DNA of 64,000 nucleotides from CBDCTM01 sp965222005 (GCA_965222005.1 OZ244935.1:2232001-2296000); one strand, 5' to 3'. Positions 54,523 through 63,991 are shown, numbered from the stretch's first letter. Numbers and translations are program-made. Notes: generated by a model not told the origin, from the letters alone.

Positions 54523-54554
54523 CAGAGCTGCCTGCATGTTGGCAAGCAGCTCTG
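54523..54554 (-). terminator. Hairpin after porD
   Basis: CAGAGCTGC pairs with GCAGCTCTG (9 bp), with extra partial pairing in the loop. It lies 78 bases past the porD stop on the minus strand. The T run after it is weak (GTTTC). Confidence 0.6.
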
Positions 54555-54631
54555 CAAAATTTGCTCAGATATAGACGGATGATTTATCGTGTTTTGGGAA
54601 TGAAGCAATAGGGTCTGCCAAGCAGAGGACA

Positions 54632-55540
54632 CTACGATCCGATTTTCCGGTAATTGGAGGCGTTGGCAGCATCGATTTTGGTCATAATGCCACGCACGGT
54701 TGATTTTTCGACGCTGGTGCCTTTCTTGAAAATTTCAACCACTTCGTTTGCTTTAGCATTCGCAAACATCTTGATGATCATTGAGCTGGGATAAGCTTTG
54801 TTCACCTTTTCCACCTCTCGCAAGGCACCCATCATGATCAGGCGCCCGGCATCGGCATCCTGATGCATCAGATCGAGGCTTTGCCGGTGGTAGTCGTACA
54901 TCGCTTTGCGATAGGGCCGAACGCGCGGGCTAAGAATATTTTCAATCATCCAGTAGCGGTTTCGATTGCTATCCAGCGAGCGCCAGCCCGGATTGGCGGC
55001 AGCCGCATTGGGCGGAATGGTATTGACAATATCCTGAGCCAACTGGAAAAACACCTCTCCGCCGTATGGCGAAAACGAGTCATAATCGAGGCCTAATATA
55101 TAATAGACGTAGAAGGAAAGTATGGAAGTAAGATTGTCATTGTAAGCATTTTTAGAAAATTCGAGCGGTTGATATTGCTCATAGGAAAAGGAAACATCCT
55201 TATCATTATGCGAAAGCAGGAGGGTTTCTTCGCTGCTGCCAAAGATCGGGCGCACCGCCTGAATCTGCATATCAGCTTTGAAACTGGTAGCAGAAGTTTC
55301 TTCTTTGATCGTCAACTGAATATTGCATTTGATCCGCTCTTCGATCTCAAATACGTCATCCGTCCACTTCTGGTTGTTCAGAAAGTTTTCCATATTTTGC
55401 TTGAGATCTTCAAATACGGTGGGATCCACCAACTGAGCTTTAAGAGAGTTGACGCTCACCTTAAAATTGAGCTCCTGAGCCGTAGCCGCTGACAGAGCTA
55501 TAGAAAATATGAGCAGCAAGGATAGTTTTATATTCATCAT
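54632..55540 (-). CDS. porD: DUF4835 family T9SS protein PorD
   Basis: 302 residues; signal peptide (1-21, ATAQ). The family pattern is clear: ELNFKVSVNS at the mature start, FLNNQKWTDDVFEIEERIKC, LTSILSFYVYYILGLDYDSFSPYGG and ENILSPRVRPYRKAMYDYHR. DUF4835 proteins are annotated as PorD, needed for T9SS function. It lies six bases after coaBC on the same strand. A recN gene often follows in Bacteroidota; here it does not. Confidence 0.9.
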   Translation of the reverse strand: MMNIKLSLLLIFSIALSAATAQELNFKVSVNSLKAQLVDPTVFEDLKQNMENFLNNQKWTDDVFEIEERIKCNIQLTIKEETSATSFKADMQIQAVRPIFGSSEETLLLSHNDKDVSFSYEQYQPLEFSKNAYNDNLTSILSFYVYYILGLDYDSFSPYGGEVFFQLAQDIVNTIPPNAAAANPGWRSLDSNRNRYWMIENILSPRVRPYRKAMYDYHRQSLDLMHQDADAGRLIMMGALREVEKVNKAYPSSMIIKMFANAKANEVVEIFKKGTSVEKSTVRGIMTKIDAANASNYRKIGS

Positions 55541-55546
55541 ACAAGT

Positions 55547-56758
55547 TTATACGTTGATAAGCCCGGGTAGTTTGCTGATTTCATCGAAAATATCGACAGC
55601 CACAGCCTGCTTAGATTTTAACTTAAAATCAGTGCTCTTATTGCCTTTGTGGACGATCGTCACCTTGTTTGTTGCGTGATTAAAGCCCGCTCCCGGCTCT
55701 CTGAGTGAATTGAGGACGATGAAATCAAAGTTTTTTCGCTCCAGTTTTGACTGTGCATTGGTCAGCTCATTATCCGTTTCGAGCGCAAAGCCAATCAAAA
55801 TTTGCTCCTCCTTCTTCTTCTGGCCAAGCCTTGCCGCAATGTCAATGGTTTTTTCCAGTGCAAGCTCCAAATGCTCCTTACTCTTTTTTATTTTAGAAAC
55901 AGCTGCATGCTGTGGTCGATAATCAGCCACTGCTGCTGCCAAAATGGCAATATCGGTGGAGGGGAAAATAGCCGCTGCTGCCTCATACATCTCCTGGGCC
56001 GTTTGCACTTTTGTACTTTTAATAACTCCGCTGGCTTTCAAATGCGTTGGGCCCACCACCAAATGTACCTCAGCTCCGCGCCTGGCAGCTTCCTCCGCCA
56101 GGGCGATTCCCATTCTGCCCGATGAACGATTGCCGATAAAACGTACCGGATCGATAGGCTCATAAGTTGGGCCAGCCGTAATCAACACGGACAGCCCTTT
56201 CAAGGATGAACTAGTGGAAAAATGGTCGCCTAAATGGTTGATAATATCTTCCGGCTCTGCCATACGGCCGTCACCGACCAATCCGCTGGCCAACTCGCCA
56301 TGCCCTACCGGAATGATATGATCGCCATGCTGCTCCAATCGGTCCAGATTGCGGCGGGTGGCTGGATGTTGCCACATGTCAAGGTCCATTGCCGGAGCCA
56401 CGAATACCGGGCATCGGGCTGAGAGGTAGGCTGCAGCGATCATATTGTCGGCCAGGCCATTGGCCAGCTTGGCAATGGTGTGTGCAGTAGCAGGAGCTAT
56501 GACCATAGCATCCGCCCACAGGCCCAGCTCTACATGATTGTTCCAGGCATCGGCAGCACTGATATGGGTATATACCCGATTCTTTGAAAGTGTGGAAAGA
56601 GTGAGGGGGCTGATGAAGTCACAAGCTGCCTGGCTCATCAAAACCTGTACTTCGGCTCCCGCTTTTATGAGTAAGCGAGTGAGGAAGGCAGATTTGTAGG
56701 CAGCGATGCTTCCGCTAATGGCCAGCAGGATTTTTTTACCTTGAATAGTTGTCGTCAT
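55547..56758 (-). CDS. coaBC: Bifunctional phosphopantothenoylcysteine decarboxylase / phosphopantothenate-cysteine ligase
   Basis: 403 residues. The CoaC half has GSIAAYKSAFLTRLLIKAGA, NNHVELGLWADAMVIAPATA with the active His, and VAPAMDLDMWQHPAT. The CoaB half starts with VLITAGPTYEPIDPVRFIG and NRSSGRMG. Together they make 4'-phosphopantetheine in coenzyme A synthesis. Middle gene of the bamD-rpoZ-coaBC-porD run. Confidence 0.96.
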   Translation of the reverse strand: MTTTIQGKKILLAISGSIAAYKSAFLTRLLIKAGAEVQVLMSQAACDFISPLTLSTLSKNRVYTHISAADAWNNHVELGLWADAMVIAPATAHTIAKLANGLADNMIAAAYLSARCPVFVAPAMDLDMWQHPATRRNLDRLEQHGDHIIPVGHGELASGLVGDGRMAEPEDIINHLGDHFSTSSSLKGLSVLITAGPTYEPIDPVRFIGNRSSGRMGIALAEEAARRGAEVHLVVGPTHLKASGVIKSTKVQTAQEMYEAAAAIFPSTDIAILAAAVADYRPQHAAVSKIKKSKEHLELALEKTIDIAARLGQKKKEEQILIGFALETDNELTNAQSKLERKNFDFIVLNSLREPGAGFNHATNKVTIVHKGNKSTDFKLKSKQAVAVDIFDEISKLPGLINV

Positions 56759-56824
56759 ACAAAGGACTTTGACGAGGCACAGGCAGTGGTAAGCGCCCCG
56801 CCAATTGTTGGCGGAAAGCGATTC

Positions 56825-57172
56825 TTAAAATTCTTTCTGTTCCTCCGTTTTATCGGGAAACCGATAATGGATATCATCCTGAAGAAAAGCCTCCGTAGCG
56901 ATCATCACGGGATTGGGAAGGCGCTCGTAAAATTTTGAAATCTCGATTTGCTCTTTATTTTCGTGGATTTCCTCGATGGCATCCGAGGATACCGCAAATT
57001 CCTCGAGCTTGTTATGCAACTCATGCTTCAAGTCAATTGAAACCTGACGGGCTCTTTTACTGATCGCTACCAGCGATTCATAAATATTGCCATTTTGCCC
57101 CACCAGTTGTTTGATGTTGCGCGCTTTAATGTTGGGCTCAATGCCCTGGACTTGTGATTTAATATCGCTCAT
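56825..57172 (-). CDS. rpoZ: RNA polymerase omega subunit, Bacteroidota type
   Basis: 115 residues. The stretch NIYESLVAISKRARQVSIDLKHE is the omega core. The remainder is the longer C-terminal part usual in Bacteroidota. It lies three bases after the bamD stop, and coaBC follows 66 bases later, the order seen in many Bacteroidota. Confidence 0.88.
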   Translation of the reverse strand: MSDIKSQVQGIEPNIKARNIKQLVGQNGNIYESLVAISKRARQVSIDLKHELHNKLEEFAVSSDAIEEIHENKEQIEISKFYERLPNPVMIATEAFLQDDIHYRFPDKTEEQKEF

Positions 57173-57175
57173 TGG

Positions 57176-57973
57176 TTAAACCTTTAGTTGTTTTTTAGCA
57201 TTCGTATTAATACCTTTTACTTCGTTCAGATACTTACTTTTCGGATATTTTTGTAAAAAATTGCTAGAGTATTCTAAGGCCTGCCGATAGCGCTCTTCCT
57301 TTTTTTCATAAATACTATTCTCTGCCAGCAGATAAGCAGCTTTTGAAATCATGTAACGGATTTTCTCCGCATTGGTTGTTTCGGGATAATCCTTGAGCAT
57401 GTTTTCAAATACCTGCACGGCCGACTGATATTCCTTTAAGTCAAAGTACAATTGGCCCTCCTCGTAGGATTTGTGCTCCAGCTTGCGTCGCATCTGGTCG
57501 ATCAGCAAATTGCTCTCATTGACCCGCTCGCTATTCGGGTATGTATTGACAAACAGCTGTAAGCCATCAATAGCTTTTTGGGTATAGGTTTGGTCGAGCC
57601 GAAAGCTGGGCGATAGCTGGTAGTTGGCGAAAGCTGACATAAAGTCTGCCTCCTCGCGAAACTGGCTGTTTGGAAACGTGTTGGCGAAAGTTTTAAAATA
57701 ATAAGAGGCAAGGATGAACTTGCTCAAGTGGTAGTGTGTGTAGGCATATTGAAAATAAACCTTTTCCGCTTCCACCTTTCCGCGCAAGCCATTGATAACG
57801 AGCTCGAAAAGCGTCTGGGCCTTCAGATATTCGCCCTTTTCATAATATTCAAAAGCCTTTTTGTACAGCAAATCGGGATCGGCACTGGCTCTGATCCGCT
57901 CAAATTCGCTTTTGCAAGCCCCCAACAATAAACAGGCGCCAACAAGGAATATAGAAAACAGGCTGTTTTTCAT
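57176..57973 (-). CDS. bamD: Outer-membrane assembly lipoprotein BamD
   Basis: 265 residues from the ATG at 57973 (a GTG at 57979 is also in frame). Lipobox LLLGACKSEF, then TPR repeats (LLYKKAFEYYEKGEYLKAQTL, YFQYAYTHYHLSKFILASYY, AVQVFENMLKDYPETT). BamD is the essential lipoprotein of the BAM complex that inserts beta-barrels in the outer membrane. First gene of the operon with rpoZ, coaBC and porD. Confidence 0.93.
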   Translation of the reverse strand: MKNSLFSIFLVGACLLLGACKSEFERIRASADPDLLYKKAFEYYEKGEYLKAQTLFELVINGLRGKVEAEKVYFQYAYTHYHLSKFILASYYFKTFANTFPNSQFREEADFMSAFANYQLSPSFRLDQTYTQKAIDGLQLFVNTYPNSERVNESNLLIDQMRRKLEHKSYEEGQLYFDLKEYQSAVQVFENMLKDYPETTNAEKIRYMISKAAYLLAENSIYEKKEERYRQALEYSSNFLQKYPKSKYLNEVKGINTNAKKQLKV

Positions 57974-58438
57974 AAGCACGCAAAGATACAGTTTTTTCTA
58001 TTATTGGGGTAATTAGTTCGCTATTGTAAAACGGAAAACCTTGTTTTGCATTGTTCTGTGAAAATAAAGCAGCCGATCTTCAAAGATAGAAGACCGGCTG
58101 GGTACTCTAAAAGTGTGTTTATTGAAAAATCAATAAAGTGTTTTTCTGGTTGGTACTAATAAATATACGAAGAATTTGATTCTTTAAAATAGCAGCTGGC
58201 CGACTTTAATGGGATGTTAACAGTTTGAGTAGTTTGTCTTGCTCAAAAATGTTAACTTGGCTTTTGCTAAAATTGTTGGTAGGAATAAGCAGTTATCAGG
58301 AGTAGCCCGTTTGCGAAACACTTCCATCGAAGTACTCTATAACAATGTATTTTTACAACTTTTGAGTACCGGAATTGTCATTTTGGCAAAAAAAGTAACT
58401 GCTACACATGCTACACATTCGATAAAATCTGTAAATCA
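57974..58438. other. Divergent promoter region between bamD and the cytochrome/monooxygenase gene
   Basis: No supported gene. It contains a hairpin at 58070-58100 and AT-rich stretches that must hold promoters for both divergent genes. A 67-codon frame ending at 58442 (start 58239) shows no family and overlaps the next start by four bases; it is left out. Confidence 0.5.
58070..58100. terminator. Hairpin in the divergent region
   Basis: CAGCCGATCTTC pairs with GAAGACCGGCTG (11 of 12 bp), loop AAAGATA. It is upstream of both neighbours, so it is not an obvious terminator for either. It may be a remnant or a regulatory stem. Confidence 0.4.
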
Positions 58439-60091
58439 ATGAGAACAATCCTTACCATCTTGATCTGTTGTTTTCTGTTCACCGGCCTTTTTTCCCAAAC
58501 GGCCGTGCGGGTCTATGAAATCTTTCAGCAGAAGTGTGTACAATGCCACAACAATGTCAGCCCGCAGTCAGGGCTCGATCTGGAAGGCACCGGCAGTACG
58601 GTATTTCAAAGAATGCAGGATGTGTACGACAATATTTTTGACCTTAGCCCTGACAATGCGCATGCAGCTGCTAAGGGTTACAAATACATCTACCCCGGCC
58701 GACCGGACAAGAGTTTCCTTTTTCGAAAGCTGAACAATGGGCTTGAGGCAACGATCCAGCTGGAAGATGCAGAAGGGCAGGCTATGCCTCCGAGTACGCA
58801 GCCGCAGCTCAGCCAGGTGGAGCGAGAATTGATCCGTCAGTGGGTACTGTTTGGTGCGCCGCTTAGTGGGGTAGTGGCTGATGAGCAAATGATCGATGAC
58901 TATTACAATCTCAATGGACTGGCCAGCTTTCCGGATGGCCCGCCGGCAGCGCCTGCTGCGGGGGAGGGCTTTCAAATCAAAATGGGGCCTTATTATTTGA
59001 AGCCAGCCGGTCAGGCGGGTGACGAACTGGAATATTTCCAAAAGTACGAGCTCGATTTGCCGGCTGATGTGGACGTAGATCGCATCGATATCCATATTTC
59101 CAACTACTCCCACCACTTGATTATTTATGATTTCGACGGTCCTTCCTTTGCCAATTCGGTGCCGCATGGTTTGCGCGATTGGCCTTATCATTTTGGCATT
59201 GGCCTGTCGGCTGCTGTGCAGGAAGCTACCGATCTGCGCCTGCCGGAAGGCACTGCTTTTTTGTGGGACAATGACTTGGTGCTTGATCTGAACTCCCATT
59301 ATATCAACTATTCTTCCACCAATACCTATCAGGCCGAGGCTTATATCAATGTGTACACCAAGGCTGGCGGTACGGCTGCGCAGGAAATGAAGACGGCCCT
59401 TTTTGTCAATGAAAATATTCCAATTCCCAACAATGGCGACCTAATCGAACATTCCGATATCATCAATCCGACAGTTGGGGAAGTGTTTTTATGGGGCCTG
59501 ATGGGGCATACCCACAAGTATGGAGTAGGTTATAAGGTATATGCCAGGGAACTGGGTCAGGAGAGGGATTTGATCTACGATGCGTCCTGCCCGCAGGGTC
59601 GCCCGGGTTGCGTGGCTCCCTTTTTCGATTACCAGCACATACCGCTACGCTTTTACGATTCTTTTTATCCCCTTCAGATGAATTGGGCCAATGGGTTGGT
59701 TCACAAAGCACAGTGGATCAATGATGGACCATCGGCGGTCAATTTTGGGCTTACCTCTGATGATGAAATGATGGTGCTGGTAGCTATGTATGTGGAGGAC
59801 ACCACCGGTATTGATTTTCCTGTAGCATCTCATGAGCCTGGCTTGCAGCCACAGCAGGTGGCCATATTCCCCAATCCCATGAACCGGACGGCTACCGTTC
59901 GGGTACCGGCAGGTTTGGGCAGCTGTAATTTCTCCCTTTTTGATATGCTGGGCCGGGAGGTGTACCGATTCCAAGGTGTTAATTATCAGGAGTTTATGAT
60001 CGAAAAGAGAGCTTTGAATACAGGGATGTACCTCTACCAGCTGGAGTCGGAATCGGGGCAGCGATTTAGCGGCAAGCTATTGGTGGAGTAG
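58439..60091 (+). CDS. Cytochrome c / type-II copper monooxygenase-like T9SS protein
   Basis: 550 residues: signal peptide (1-19), a cytochrome c domain with haem motif CVQCH at 33-37 and a distal Met candidate in AMPPSTQPQLS, then a PHM/DBM-like copper domain (about 175-460) with His225-His226 (NYSHHLIIYDF), HYINYSS and the HTH motif at 357-359 (GHTHKYG), plus DDEMMVLVAMY with a possible Met ligand. A type-A T9SS sorting domain ends it (about 475-550; VAIFPNPMNRTATV, YDMLGREVY-like). The order haem, copper domain, sorting signal suggests a cell-surface redox enzyme hydroxylating an unknown substrate. Confidence 0.85.
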   Translation: MRTILTILICCFLFTGLFSQTAVRVYEIFQQKCVQCHNNVSPQSGLDLEGTGSTVFQRMQDVYDNIFDLSPDNAHAAAKGYKYIYPGRPDKSFLFRKLNNGLEATIQLEDAEGQAMPPSTQPQLSQVERELIRQWVLFGAPLSGVVADEQMIDDYYNLNGLASFPDGPPAAPAAGEGFQIKMGPYYLKPAGQAGDELEYFQKYELDLPADVDVDRIDIHISNYSHHLIIYDFDGPSFANSVPHGLRDWPYHFGIGLSAAVQEATDLRLPEGTAFLWDNDLVLDLNSHYINYSSTNTYQAEAYINVYTKAGGTAAQEMKTALFVNENIPIPNNGDLIEHSDIINPTVGEVFLWGLMGHTHKYGVGYKVYARELGQERDLIYDASCPQGRPGCVAPFFDYQHIPLRFYDSFYPLQMNWANGLVHKAQWINDGPSAVNFGLTSDDEMMVLVAMYVEDTTGIDFPVASHEPGLQPQQVAIFPNPMNRTATVRVPAGLGSCNFSLFDMLGREVYRFQGVNYQEFMIEKRALNTGMYLYQLESESGQRFSGKLLVE

Positions 60092-60129
60092 GTAGAGTAG
60101 GTGTGGTTAATTTGGGTGATGCCATTGAT

Positions 60130-60972
60130 TCAAACCACCCTTTCGCTATGGCAATAGATATTGAACTGGCCATCTCTTACAAAGCCCAGCACACTCATCC
60201 CTGATGAATCGGCCAATTCGACGGCCAGGCTGCTGGGTGCACCTACCGCTGCCAGTATAGGTATGCCAGCCATCAAGGATTTCTGGATCAGCTCAAAGCT
60301 GGCTCGTCCACTCACCATGATTAAATATTCGTTGAGTGGGAGCATCCCTTTGCGTAGCGCCGCACCAACGAGCTTGTCCACTGCGTTGTGCCTTCCCACA
60401 TCCTCCCGAAGCAAATGCATTTCGCCGCTGGTATCAAATAATGCAGCGGCATGGAGGCCTCCTGTATGGTCAAAAACCGATTGTTTGGCCCGCAAGCGAT
60501 CTGGCAGGGCATGAATAATAGCAGCTTCAAACTGCGGTACAGTGGGCGGAATGCTGAGATGCTGTGTCATCCGTACGGCCTCTATACTTGATTTGCCACA
60601 AACACCACAACTGGAGGAAGTATAGAAATGGCGTTCCAGGCGTTGGAGGTCAACCTGAGCGGTTTCGTCCAATTCTACCACTATAATATTGTCATCGGCC
60701 TCATTATTCCATTTGGAGAGGTGAGCCACCTCTATCACCTGCCCGGCGGATTGGATGATTCCTTCGGTGAGTAAAAACCCGCAGGCGAGCTCTTGGTCCT
60801 GGCCAGGGGTACGCATGGTAATGGAAATGCTTTGTCGGCGGCGTGCGTTCTCCGGGCCAAAGCCTAGCCGTATTTCGAGGGGTTCTTCTACTGCCAGCGT
60901 ATCGGTAAAATGACTTCGCTCCTGGTCTGCGACTTTGCATACCTGAAGTTGATGCGTGGATTTCATGGCCAT
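60130..60972 (-). CDS. fdhD: Formate dehydrogenase accessory sulfurtransferase
   Basis: 280 residues from the ATG at 60972 (MAMKSTHQ); a GTG at 61002 is also in frame and a second ATG is at 60966. The two cysteines of CGVCGK, the active loop of FdhD, lie in SSSCGVCGKSSIEAV. VEEPLEIRLG, ELACGFLLTEGII, REDVGRHNAVDKLVG and VSGRASFELIQKS are family blocks. FdhD passes sulfur from IscS to the molybdenum cofactor before it enters formate dehydrogenase, which fits the moa/mob genes at 15-27 kb. No formate dehydrogenase is in the window. Confidence 0.95.
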   Translation of the reverse strand: MAMKSTHQLQVCKVADQERSHFTDTLAVEEPLEIRLGFGPENARRRQSISITMRTPGQDQELACGFLLTEGIIQSAGQVIEVAHLSKWNNEADDNIIVVELDETAQVDLQRLERHFYTSSSCGVCGKSSIEAVRMTQHLSIPPTVPQFEAAIIHALPDRLRAKQSVFDHTGGLHAAALFDTSGEMHLLREDVGRHNAVDKLVGAALRKGMLPLNEYLIMVSGRASFELIQKSLMAGIPILAAVGAPSSLAVELADSSGMSVLGFVRDGQFNIYCHSERVV

Positions 60973-61106
60973 TGGTTTACTCTCTAATGAAAAAATTTGC
61001 ACACTCTAATTTAGCAAGCGGTATGAATGCCTGATGGCAGTCAGGTACCGATGCTAAATGTATTAAATTTTTAAAATCATCAATAAATTCACCATCGCGT
61101 GTAGAA

Positions 61107-61287
61107 TCTCAGATCATGTTTAAAAATCGTTTTTGAGACGACGGCTGGCAACTATTATTTTAAACAAGGCGCGGCGGAGCCTCGTAGCCACTCCGATAGC
61201 TATCGGAGCGAAAGCGAGTACGTAAGTCGTATAAAACAATATTTGGCGTCGGTAGTCCAAAGGATGAAATGTAAACATGATCTCAGT
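61107..61287. mobile_element. MITE-like fold-back element, about 180 bp
   Basis: The ends are inverted repeats: AGATCATGTTTA (61111-61122) and its exact complement (61272-61283), extended to 14 of 15 positions. Inside are second imperfect arms (GACGACGGCTGGCAACTATT and its partner near 61225-61257) and an 18-bp perfect palindrome CTCCGATAGCTATCGGAG (61191-61208). No coding capacity and no clear target repeat. No partner IS is in the window. Confidence 0.55.
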
Positions 61288-61295
61288 TCTTGCTT

Positions 61296-62798
61296 TTATC
61301 CGACAATATAATCTACAAGCCTTTCTGCAATTTTTCGGTCGTTTCCAAGACGTGGCACCTTGTTTTGACCGCCCAGTTTTCCCTGTGATTTCATGTACTC
61401 CCTAAAGGCATCGCGCCGCAGAGGACTGATTTTGAGGCTTTGCAATACCTTGCCGTCAATCAGATCACGATAGTAAATATTTTGGCGGCACATTTTTTCA
61501 TCCACTTTAGCAGCAAAGGCACTCAAATTTTCCGGAATATTTTCAAACTCTACCAACCACTCATGATAAGGTAGCTGGCCTTTTGCAGGCTTAACTTGCG
61601 GGGCAACAGTAAACTCGATTACCCGGATTTGCGATTCGCTGGCAGCCGTCATCAAGGCTTCTTCGACCTCCTTGCCGATGACGTGCTCGCCAAAAGCTGA
61701 AATGAAATGCTTGATGCGCCCCGTCACGATGAGCCGGTAAGGTTGGAGCGATACGAACTCAACGGTGTCGCCAATATTGTAGCCCCAAAGGCCCGCATTG
61801 TTGTTGAGTATGAGGGCGTAATTGACGCCCAGCTCCACCTCTGCAAGACGCAGGCGCGTGGGATTTTCGCTGAAAATTTCATCTGCGGGGATGAATTCAA
61901 AAAATATCCCGGAAGCTACATTCAGCAACAGTCCCGGCTCTGCCTGTTCATCCTGAAAAGCGATGAATCCTTCCGAAGCAGGGTAAGTCTCCACACTGTC
62001 GAGCCTTTTGCCCACCAAGCTTTCAAGCCCATCGCGGTAGGGCGCATAATTGACGCCGCCGTACACAAATACGCTCAGGTTTTTAAACAGCTCTTTGATC
62101 GTCCTTTTACCCGAACGGGCCAACAGACGTTCGTAATACATTTGTACCCAGGGCGGTATGCCGCTGATAAGGCGCATATCTTCATGGATGGTTTCATCCA
62201 CAATTTTATCAAGCTTTACTTCCCATTCTTCAATGCAGTTGGTTGCGTAGCCGGGTAGTTGGCTGCTGCGCAGCCAGGAGGGAACCTGGTGATTGACGAT
62301 TCCCGAAAGGCGGCCCGTAGGGATGTTACCTGTTTGGGTGAGCTCCGGGCTGCCGCTTAGAAAGATCATTTTACCATCTAAAAAACGACCGTTTCCACTG
62401 CGGATGTAGTAATTGAAAAGCGCATTGCGGGCCGTACCAAAGTGATTGGGGAGGCTGTCTTTGGTGAGCGGGATGTATTTGACACCTGAAGTAGTGCCGG
62501 AGGTTTTGGCAAAATATTTTGGAAAGCCCTTCCACAGCACATCCGCTTCGCCATTCACAATGCGGTCGATATAAGGGCGCAGCGCTTCATAATCCCTAAT
62601 CGGAATCTGCTGGCGGAAGTCCTCATAATGCTTGATTTTTTGGAAATTGTGGTCCTTGCCAAAAGTCGTTTTTCTGCCCGTTTTTATCAATTGCGCCCAC
62701 ACCTTAGCTTGCTCCTCTACGGCATTGGCCGACCAGCGCTGAATGTTTTTAGCTACCTTGCGGGCAAGGGGTTTTACTATGGATGATTTGAATCCCAT
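61296..62798 (-). CDS. GH3-family acyl-adenylate-forming protein
   Basis: 500 residues from the ATG at 62798 (a TTG at 62828 is upstream in frame). Motifs of the GH3 auxin-responsive-promoter family are TSGTTSGVKYIPLT (ATP loop), VFVYGGVNYAPY, YPASEGFIAFQ and the hinge TGRIKHFISAFGEHVIGKEVEEAL. These proteins belong to the adenylate-forming superfamily; plant members join amino acids to acyl hormones, and the bacterial substrate is unknown. Neighbours do not indicate a pathway. Confidence 0.88.
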   Translation of the reverse strand: MGFKSSIVKPLARKVAKNIQRWSANAVEEQAKVWAQLIKTGRKTTFGKDHNFQKIKHYEDFRQQIPIRDYEALRPYIDRIVNGEADVLWKGFPKYFAKTSGTTSGVKYIPLTKDSLPNHFGTARNALFNYYIRSGNGRFLDGKMIFLSGSPELTQTGNIPTGRLSGIVNHQVPSWLRSSQLPGYATNCIEEWEVKLDKIVDETIHEDMRLISGIPPWVQMYYERLLARSGKRTIKELFKNLSVFVYGGVNYAPYRDGLESLVGKRLDSVETYPASEGFIAFQDEQAEPGLLLNVASGIFFEFIPADEIFSENPTRLRLAEVELGVNYALILNNNAGLWGYNIGDTVEFVSLQPYRLIVTGRIKHFISAFGEHVIGKEVEEALMTAASESQIRVIEFTVAPQVKPAKGQLPYHEWLVEFENIPENLSAFAAKVDEKMCRQNIYYRDLIDGKVLQSLKISPLRRDAFREYMKSQGKLGGQNKVPRLGNDRKIAERLVDYIVG

Positions 62799-62899
62799 GA
62801 TTGGCTGCGAGTGTTGAGCAATTTGCAAATTTAGTGAATTCTGCCTGGATGCTCTGCTCGGGGAAGATAGTAGGTGCCTGACTTCCTCCTACGAAAAAA

Positions 62900-62943
62900 C
62901 AAAGGCGGGCCTCCATTCACCAATGAATAGAGGCCCGCCTTTG
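62900..62943. terminator. Intrinsic terminator after lolA
   Basis: Perfect 14-bp stem (CAAAGGCGGGCCTC / GAGGCCCGCCTTTG) with further ATTCA/TGAAT pairing inside the loop. On the minus strand the stem is followed by GTTTTTTCG. It stops the lolA transcript just before the GH3 gene. Confidence 0.88.
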
Positions 62944-62962
62944 TTGACCAGCCCGCTGCTCG

Positions 62963-63646
62963 TCAGTCGATGCGCAAATCTTCCACATACACCCCCGGAT
63001 GGTCTGCATTATTGAATGTAAAAGTACTGGCGGGTAAATCGGGATTGGGAGTTATTTTGTCCAAATTCAGCGTATAGCGGGAACCGTCCTTAGCAAAGGC
63101 GATAATGTTGAGTAAATAGTGGTTTTTTTTGTCAAAAGTGGCACGCAACTTTGCGTATTCGCTTTCCCGGTCGATAGGCTTAAATTCTATCTTCTGCACG
63201 GACTTACCCTGCTCTGTGCCTTCGAATACGAGCTGATAGATATAATCATCGCGCTCATAAATTTTCAACAAGGCATTGGGCGACAGTATCTCTTCGCTGG
63301 CAGCCTCCTCATCGATAGTATTGATTTGCACTTCATTGCTTTTGGGCAAATAGTACCAGAGCGATTTCCCATCGCTGATAATTTCCCGGCCACCCACCGT
63401 TAGGCGGTATTGCTCCCCTTTTAATTTCATGTTGCCCTTTTGGCGCTCGGCCTCCATTTCCGGCATTTCGATCAGCAAGGAGAAGTCCGCTTCCAGAGTT
63501 TTGAAAGATTCATAGGTAGTACGGACCTTGCTCAAAACAGCCGCCGCCCTGGGGTCGGAAGTTTCCTGAAAGGTAGGTAGGGCATCCTGAGCCTGAATGG
63601 CAATACTCATAATGAGCAAAATTACCAGTATCGACAAATTTTTCAT
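62963..63646 (-). CDS. lolA: LolA-like outer-membrane lipoprotein carrier
   Basis: 227 residues; signal peptide (1-19, IQAQ). The LolA pattern follows: VRTTYESFKTLEADFSLLIE, KGNMKLKGEQYRLTVGGREIISDGKSLWYYLP and FTFNNADHPGVYVEDLRID at the end. It would ferry lipoproteins across the periplasm, useful for the many lipoproteins encoded here. An ftsK gene often precedes lolA in Bacteroidota; the upstream gap here shows none within the window. Confidence 0.88.
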   Translation of the reverse strand: MKNLSILVILLIMSIAIQAQDALPTFQETSDPRAAAVLSKVRTTYESFKTLEADFSLLIEMPEMEAERQKGNMKLKGEQYRLTVGGREIISDGKSLWYYLPKSNEVQINTIDEEAASEEILSPNALLKIYERDDYIYQLVFEGTEQGKSVQKIEFKPIDRESEYAKLRATFDKKNHYLLNIIAFAKDGSRYTLNLDKITPNPDLPASTFTFNNADHPGVYVEDLRID

Positions 63647-63991
63647 CGCTAATGTGTTTATTTCTTCAAAAACGTAACAATCTGCGGCTTATTGACCTCC
63701 CTGCAAAGGTACGTTGTTAAAGATTCTATAAACAAGCCAAAGGTGGTTAAAGTGTTGTTAACCTTTCAAGCCCTCTTTTTGGCGCACGTATTGGTCTAAA
63801 AAGCGAATTTTGCGGGCTTTTTTACCGAGCTTTGCCTTTCCAGTTTGCGGTATAGATTCAAGCAGGTGGTGCGTTTTGGTGTGGAGATGAGACCGCTGCG
63901 CTGTCAGGTGCGAGATTCCAAATGGACAGAAATCCAACTTTTGAAATCGCACCATTTTGGCTTCTTACACAACTTCAATAAAATCAAGATC
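63647..63991. other. Intergenic region upstream of lolA
   Basis: No supported gene. A 65-codon minus-strand frame (63758-63955) is His/Lys-rich with no recognisable family and is left out. The region must carry the lolA promoter and one for a possible plus-strand gene beginning at 63992. Confidence 0.45.

Noticed and set aside
58239..58442. 67-codon frame before the cytochrome/monooxygenase gene
   Set aside because: No family and no good start context; it lies in the divergent promoter region.
63758..63955. 65-codon minus-strand frame upstream of lolA
   Set aside because: His/Lys-rich low-information sequence, no family, and not the C-terminus of FtsK, which is the usual neighbour.
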